DNA from: Bacteroidales bacterium
Lineage (GTDB): Bacteria > Bacteroidota > Bacteroidia > Bacteroidales > FEN-979
DNA: 11,074 bases
Assembly (NCBI GenBank): GCA_023231065.1
Contig: JALNWE010000088.1
Coordinates: 1-11,074 of the forward strand
Reading direction: 5' to 3'
This document shows positions 7,575-11,074 of the stretch, one piece after another. The position numbers were made by a program, and so were the translations under genes. Within the stretch, counting starts at the first letter, position 1. Every line of letters starts with the position of its first letter. A model generated the notes under the pieces. That model did not search any database. It saw only the letters and a list, made by a program, of their open reading frames with translations, and had not been told where the DNA came from.

Positions 7575-7594
7575 CAAAATTGTCATTAATTTTG
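7575..7594. repeat. Perfect 7-base inverted repeat over the candidate -7 element
   Basis: CAAAATT at 7575-7581 and AATTTTG at 7588-7594 are exact reverse complements separated by six bases. The right arm forms most of the candidate -7 element. An operator for a dimeric repressor is one reading. A weak RNA hairpin is unlikely to matter, because the repeat lies upstream of the predicted transcription start. Confidence 0.4.
7587..7594 (+). promoter_or_regulatory. Candidate Bacteroidota -7 promoter element (TAATTTTG) for the S46 gene
   Basis: TAATTTTG matches the Bacteroidota -7 consensus TAnnTTTG at every fixed position. Transcription would begin near 7600, giving a leader of about 70 bases before the S46 ATG at 7671. 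I do not see the usual TTTG or TTG near 7562-7568, where the -33 element should be. The call therefore rests on the -7 match and orientation only, and the match could be chance in AT-rich DNA. Confidence 0.35.
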
Positions 7595-7632
7595 CCGACT
7601 GCTTTTACCCTGCTTTTTATCTGGTAAAAATT

Positions 7633-7651
7633 ATTACATTCATATTACATT
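7633..7651 (+). repeat. Two ATTACATT direct repeats, one helical turn apart
   Basis: ATTACATT occurs at 7633-7640 and again at 7644-7651, an 11-base period, about 20 bases before the S46 start codon. The repeat is AT-rich and short. It may be chance or a protein or RNA recognition site in the leader. Confidence 0.4.
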
Positions 7652-7670
7652 TACTAACAAATCCGCTCTT

Positions 7671-9866
7671 ATGAAAACAGTATTGTTCAAAATGAAGTTG
7701 GCTTTTCTGATGTTCTTTTTATCCTTTGCTGCGGGATCATTTACCTATGCCGATAACCCACCCGATGAGGGCATGTGGCTTCCGCTGCTTCTCGAACGGC
7801 TCAATTATGTCGATATGCAGAAAATGGGGCTTCATCTCACCGTGCAGGAATTATATGATATTAATCACAACAGCCTGAAAGATGCCATTGTGGGTTTATC
7901 CCGCGGGGGCGCTACAGGTGGTTTTTTCTGCACTGCTGAAATGGTTTCTGCCCAGGGAATGTTGTTTACCAATCACCATTGCGGTTTTGGAGCAGTACAG
8001 GAACAAAGCTCAACGGAGCATGACTACCTCACCAATGGTTTCTGGGCTAAATCATTCTCAGAGGAATTACCCAACGAAGGTATGTGCGCCTCCTTTCTGC
8101 AACGTATTGAAAATGTAACCGATTCTATTCTTCCATTTTTACCGGACACCCTGAAAGAATTCGACCGTTCAGCTAAGGTCAGGGAAATCTCGGCCCGGAT
8201 CAGGAAAAGAGCCGAAGAAAATGGGAAATATGAAGCTTCTGTTAAACCTTTTTATGGTGGCAATGAATACTACTTGTTCGTTTTTAAAACATATAAAGAT
8301 GTGCGTTTGGTAGGGGCCCCACCCTCTTCCATTGGAAAATTCGGAGGAGATACCGACAACTGGATGTGGCCCCGCCATACCGGTGATTTCACGGTTCTCA
8401 GGGTATATTCAGATCCTGATGGCCAACCGGCTGCTTATTCCGATAAAAACGTCCCACTACAGGCGCCTTATCACCTGCCCATCAGCCTGAAAGGGATCAA
8501 GAAAAACGATTTTGCCATGATCTGGGGCTACCCCGGTAGCACCTCCCGCTATCTCACTTCTTATGGGATCGAATATAACCTGAGCGTCTTATATCCAACC
8601 ATTATTAAAATCTTCGGGAAAGAACTGGATGTAATGAAAGAAAGGATGGACGCGGATAAAGCCGTGAAAATCGCCTATGCCGATGATTATGCCGGGATCG
8701 CCAATACCTGGAAAAATTTTATTGGCCAGTCCCGTATGTTGATCCGCAATAAAGTGGAAGACAAAAAGAAAGTGATCGAAAATGAGTTCACTGCCTGGTA
8801 CAGCAAAGATCCTGCCTTACAGAATAAATATGGAAAAGTGCTGGATGACCTGAAATCCGATTATGCCAGCATGAAAAACCTGGCTGTCCCTTTTTTCTAT
8901 GCAAACATTGCCGGGATGGGGCTTGATGTCGTACAAATGGCAAACCAATTTGATGTACTGAAAGGCGCGCTTGAAAAGAAGAACAAAACGATGCTGGAAG
9001 AAACCAAAAAGGAATTAAAATCCGCCGTGAAAGAACATTTTAAGGAATATGACCAGACCATCGCAAAAAAGACCCTTGCGGAAATGCTTCAGTTGTATGC
9101 CACCGATGTGCCTAAAGCCGATCTTCCAACTATTTTTACAAAAATAGACAAAGAATACAATAATGATTTTAAAGCTTTTGCCGATGAGGTTTATGCAAAA
9201 TCCGTTTTTGCCACCCCTGAAAAAGCCAATGCTTTTATTGATAACCCCAGCCTGAAAGTGTTTAAAAAAGACCTGGGTTGGGAATTGGCCAAATCAATGT
9301 CGGAGACAATAGGCAAAAATTCCGGCGCTTTTGGAGCAGCAAGGACCAAGGCAAGCGTATCAAACCGGCTTTTCATTGCCGGTCTGCGCCAGATGGACCC
9401 TGATCTGGTAAAATACCCCGATGCCAACTCCACCATGCGTATGAGCTACGGAAGCGTTCAGGATTATTATCCTGCAGATGCTGTCCATTATGATTATATA
9501 ACGACCCTCAAAGGTGTTATGCAAAAAGAAGACCCCACCAACGATGAATTTATCGTCGATAAAAAGCTGAAAGAACTATTTAAAAATAAGGATTATGGTC
9601 CCTACGGCGAAAACGGAGAAATGATCGTTTGTTTTTTGACGACCAACGACATCACGGGCGGTAATTCGGGAAGCCCCGTCATCAATGGAGATGGACAGCT
9701 GATTGGCCTTGCATTTGATGGAAACTGGGAGGCCATGAGCGGTGATATCATGTTTGAGCCCGATATGCAAAGAACCATTAATGTCGATATCCGTTATGTT
9801 CTCTTCATCATTGATAAATTTGCCGGTGCTACCAACCTGATCAATGAACTTACCATCGTGAAATAA
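7671..9866 (+). CDS. S46-family serine dipeptidyl-peptidase, DPP7-type
   Basis: S46 enzymes remove dipeptides from the N-termini of oligopeptides in the periplasm and feed peptide catabolism. The protein has 731 residues, close to the usual 700-730. Residues 1-27 form a signal peptide (basic start, hydrophobic core, likely cleavage after FTYA). The chymotrypsin-like halves carry the triad: His103 in TNHHC, Asp239 in RHTGDFTVLRVY (assigned by position and resemblance to the chymotrypsin Asp motif) and Ser666 in GGNSGSPV. The helical domain typical of the family lies between the halves. Eighteen residues after the catalytic Ser is Gly684 (LAFDGNWE). In characterised enzymes Gly here marks DPP7-type preference for hydrophobic P1 residues, while Arg marks the Asp/Glu-specific DPP11. 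No C-terminal secretion domain follows, which fits a periplasmic enzyme. The gene stands alone, divergent from a LytS/LytTR pair. Confidence 0.96.
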   Translation: MKTVLFKMKLAFLMFFLSFAAGSFTYADNPPDEGMWLPLLLERLNYVDMQKMGLHLTVQELYDINHNSLKDAIVGLSRGGATGGFFCTAEMVSAQGMLFTNHHCGFGAVQEQSSTEHDYLTNGFWAKSFSEELPNEGMCASFLQRIENVTDSILPFLPDTLKEFDRSAKVREISARIRKRAEENGKYEASVKPFYGGNEYYLFVFKTYKDVRLVGAPPSSIGKFGGDTDNWMWPRHTGDFTVLRVYSDPDGQPAAYSDKNVPLQAPYHLPISLKGIKKNDFAMIWGYPGSTSRYLTSYGIEYNLSVLYPTIIKIFGKELDVMKERMDADKAVKIAYADDYAGIANTWKNFIGQSRMLIRNKVEDKKKVIENEFTAWYSKDPALQNKYGKVLDDLKSDYASMKNLAVPFFYANIAGMGLDVVQMANQFDVLKGALEKKNKTMLEETKKELKSAVKEHFKEYDQTIAKKTLAEMLQLYATDVPKADLPTIFTKIDKEYNNDFKAFADEVYAKSVFATPEKANAFIDNPSLKVFKKDLGWELAKSMSETIGKNSGAFGAARTKASVSNRLFIAGLRQMDPDLVKYPDANSTMRMSYGSVQDYYPADAVHYDYITTLKGVMQKEDPTNDEFIVDKKLKELFKNKDYGPYGENGEMIVCFLTTNDITGGNSGSPVINGDGQLIGLAFDGNWEAMSGDIMFEPDMQRTINVDIRYVLFIIDKFAGATNLINELTIVK

Positions 9867-9891
9867 TTACTATTTCATCCTTTTTATGTAT

Positions 9892-11074
9892 TTATAAGCC
9901 CTGCTTGAATATCATTTTATTATCATAACTCCCCGGAACATCATAAAGGTAATAAGCATTACCATCATAAATGCGTAGCTTTTGCGGGAAAGGATGGATG
10001 ATTTCAAAAATTCTTCTTAGGTTGCCGGTATTAATATCAATCCGGTATATGATGCATCTCCCGTTTTTCAGATAGGTGGTATAAACCTTTTCGGTAGCTT
10101 CATCTACCAGGATCTCATTGGTCCATCGTCCATTATGTATGGTATCTGTTTTAATTCCGATTTTATAAGAGTAATTCCCTTCCAGGTCATAGAATTCCAA
10201 TTGTCGTTCAGGGGTGTCAAAAATACTGATATAACTGCCAATCCTGTACAGTCCTGTCTTAATGGGGCGGTATAAGATTTTATGAACATAATTCCATGTC
10301 ACAAATTCATCCCGGTCATTTGGGGGTGAAGTTTTCCATAATAAGCCCAGATCTTCTTGGTTCCTGCGTAACATTTTTAATCGTTTTTCATCGCTGACAC
10401 TGGCAAGCGAACGCCGGATCAGGGTTGTCCTGTTAATTCCGTAATACTCCACACTTAATCCTTTATTGATTATATTTTGAAAATAAAACGTCTCAGGGGT
10501 GGAAGCAACGCAATTTTTAAGTACATCATCAAACTTCTTAAGCTCCACCGGGTGAATCAAATACAGAATATTTTCCCGCCGGTAAATTTGGAATCCGGAA
10601 TCGTTGCTGAGTACATGCACATACCCCATACAGTCCCTGAATAACCGGTTAGGGGAAAACCGGATTACCGGCAATCGCGCTAAGGTGTCCCCTGCCGTAT
10701 TTTTGCAAATTATTTCCGCATTTAATAACCGGGCCCGGTAAATGAGAAGATATATTATCCCACTATCAATTTCATAATCCTTTACTGAATAAAAATCATC
10801 CTTAAAAAAAGCTACTCTTCCCCTTGCTTTGATCTCTACTTCCTCCAGTTCACCGATGCTTGGTTCCAGATAAATAGTCAATGAAAAAGATGTTTTATCC
10901 AGTAAAATTGTTTTGGTCCGGTAACCGACATGGCTGACCGTCAGGGTGGCAGGCAGACTATCTATGAAAAAGGAAAAATCCCCCTGTTTCCCCGATACCG
11001 TTCCAATCCTGGATCCGGTTATGGAAAGATTTACGTTGGACAATGGCTCTTTACCTGCCTGATCAATTGTTTTC
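9892..11074 (-). CDS. Carboxypeptidase-regulatory-like domain protein of unknown function, 5' end outside window
   Basis: The frame stays open through the last base of the window, so the N-terminus, including any signal peptide, is missing; the TTG at 11043 is internal. About 393 residues are visible. The first 70 or so form a CarboxypepD_reg-like beta-sandwich: PLSNVNLSITGSRIGTVSGK, GDFSFFIDSLP, LTVSHVGYRTKTILL. This is the domain found at the start of many Bacteroidota TonB-dependent receptors and surface proteins. It ends in SIGELEEVEIKARG, as in those proteins, but no plug or beta-barrel follows. The remaining roughly 310 residues contain repeated beta-rich stretches (LEFYDLEGNYSYKIGIKT, NEILVDEATEKVYTTYL, CIIYRIDINTGNLRRIFEI, KLRIYDGNAYYLYD) that resemble blades of a beta-propeller. 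Envelope location is likely and function unknown. It converges on the S46 gene, with 25 bases between the stops. Confidence 0.82.
   Translation of the reverse strand, partial: KTIDQAGKEPLSNVNLSITGSRIGTVSGKQGDFSFFIDSLPATLTVSHVGYRTKTILLDKTSFSLTIYLEPSIGELEEVEIKARGRVAFFKDDFYSVKDYEIDSGIIYLLIYRARLLNAEIICKNTAGDTLARLPVIRFSPNRLFRDCMGYVHVLSNDSGFQIYRRENILYLIHPVELKKFDDVLKNCVASTPETFYFQNIINKGLSVEYYGINRTTLIRRSLASVSDEKRLKMLRRNQEDLGLLWKTSPPNDRDEFVTWNYVHKILYRPIKTGLYRIGSYISIFDTPERQLEFYDLEGNYSYKIGIKTDTIHNGRWTNEILVDEATEKVYTTYLKNGRCIIYRIDINTGNLRRIFEIIHPFPQKLRIYDGNAYYLYDVPGSYDNKMIFKQGL

Larger units (their letters stand above)
7397..7670. promoter_or_regulatory. Divergent intergenic region, LytS/LytTR operon / S46 peptidase gene
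   Basis: This is the longest noncoding stretch in the window, 274 AT-rich bases between two divergent transcription units, so it should hold both promoters. I see a TAnnTTTG element inside a 7-base inverted repeat (7575-7594), a tandem ATTACATT repeat (7633-7651), and two ACAGT half-sites (7504 and 7527) spaced roughly as LytTR-type sites can be. The remainder (7397-7500) shows no clear element. For the kinase operon I found no good minus-strand TAnnTTTG match. The regulatory role is inferred from gene orientation. Confidence 0.6.

Noticed and set aside
8169..9770. Minus-strand open frames inside the S46 gene
   Set aside because: They are antisense to a gene with an intact catalytic triad and signal peptide; none shows a domain.
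9867..9891. Terminator in the 25-base gap after the S46 gene
   Set aside because: There is a T-rich run but no inverted repeat before it.
11041..11043. TTG at 11043 as the true start of the last gene
   Set aside because: The frame is open to the window edge, and the extra residues (QAGKEP) fit the expected start of the carboxypeptidase-regulatory-like domain.

Overview
The window looks like ordinary chromosomal DNA from a free-living or host-associated member of the Bacteroidota. Pointers to that phylum are the pairing of a LytS-type kinase with a LytTR regulator, an S46 dipeptidyl-peptidase, a GH3-family adenylating enzyme, a carboxypeptidase-regulatory-like surface-protein domain, a TAnnTTTG-type promoter element, and weak or absent Shine-Dalgarno sequences. 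Nine genes fill almost all of the 11 kb. I see no tRNA, rRNA, CRISPR array, insertion sequence or phage gene, and base composition does not change visibly along the window.

Layout. (1) Positions 1-744, plus strand: the C-terminal part of a SpoU/TrmH RNA 2'-O-methyltransferase whose start lies before the window. (2) Positions 2747-778, minus strand: a membrane-anchored endonuclease/exonuclease/phosphatase-fold protein followed 23 bases later by an RluA-type pseudouridine synthase, probably one transcript. The window's first two genes are thus RNA-modification enzymes facing each other. (3) Positions 2824-5638, plus strand: a probable three-gene operon of a GH3-family acyl-adenylating enzyme, a LysE-type exporter that starts on the base after the GH3 stop codon, and a DUF308/HdeD-like membrane protein. 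(4) Positions 7396-5631, minus strand: a LytS-type sensor kinase and a LytTR response regulator joined by an ATGA overlap. (5) Positions 7671-9866, plus strand: a secreted S46 serine dipeptidyl-peptidase whose specificity residue is of the DPP7 type. It is transcribed away from the two-component operon across a 274-base intergenic region. (6) Positions 11074-9892, minus strand: the C-terminal part of a protein with a carboxypeptidase-regulatory-like domain and a long uncharacterised region.

The most interesting points are the GH3-LysE coupling, which suggests that an amino acid or amide conjugate is made and exported by linked proteins, and the kinase/S46 divergent region, which carries a TAnnTTTG element inside an inverted repeat plus weak LytTR-like repeats. 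I found no convincing previously undescribed multi-gene system. The candidates offered are hypotheses.
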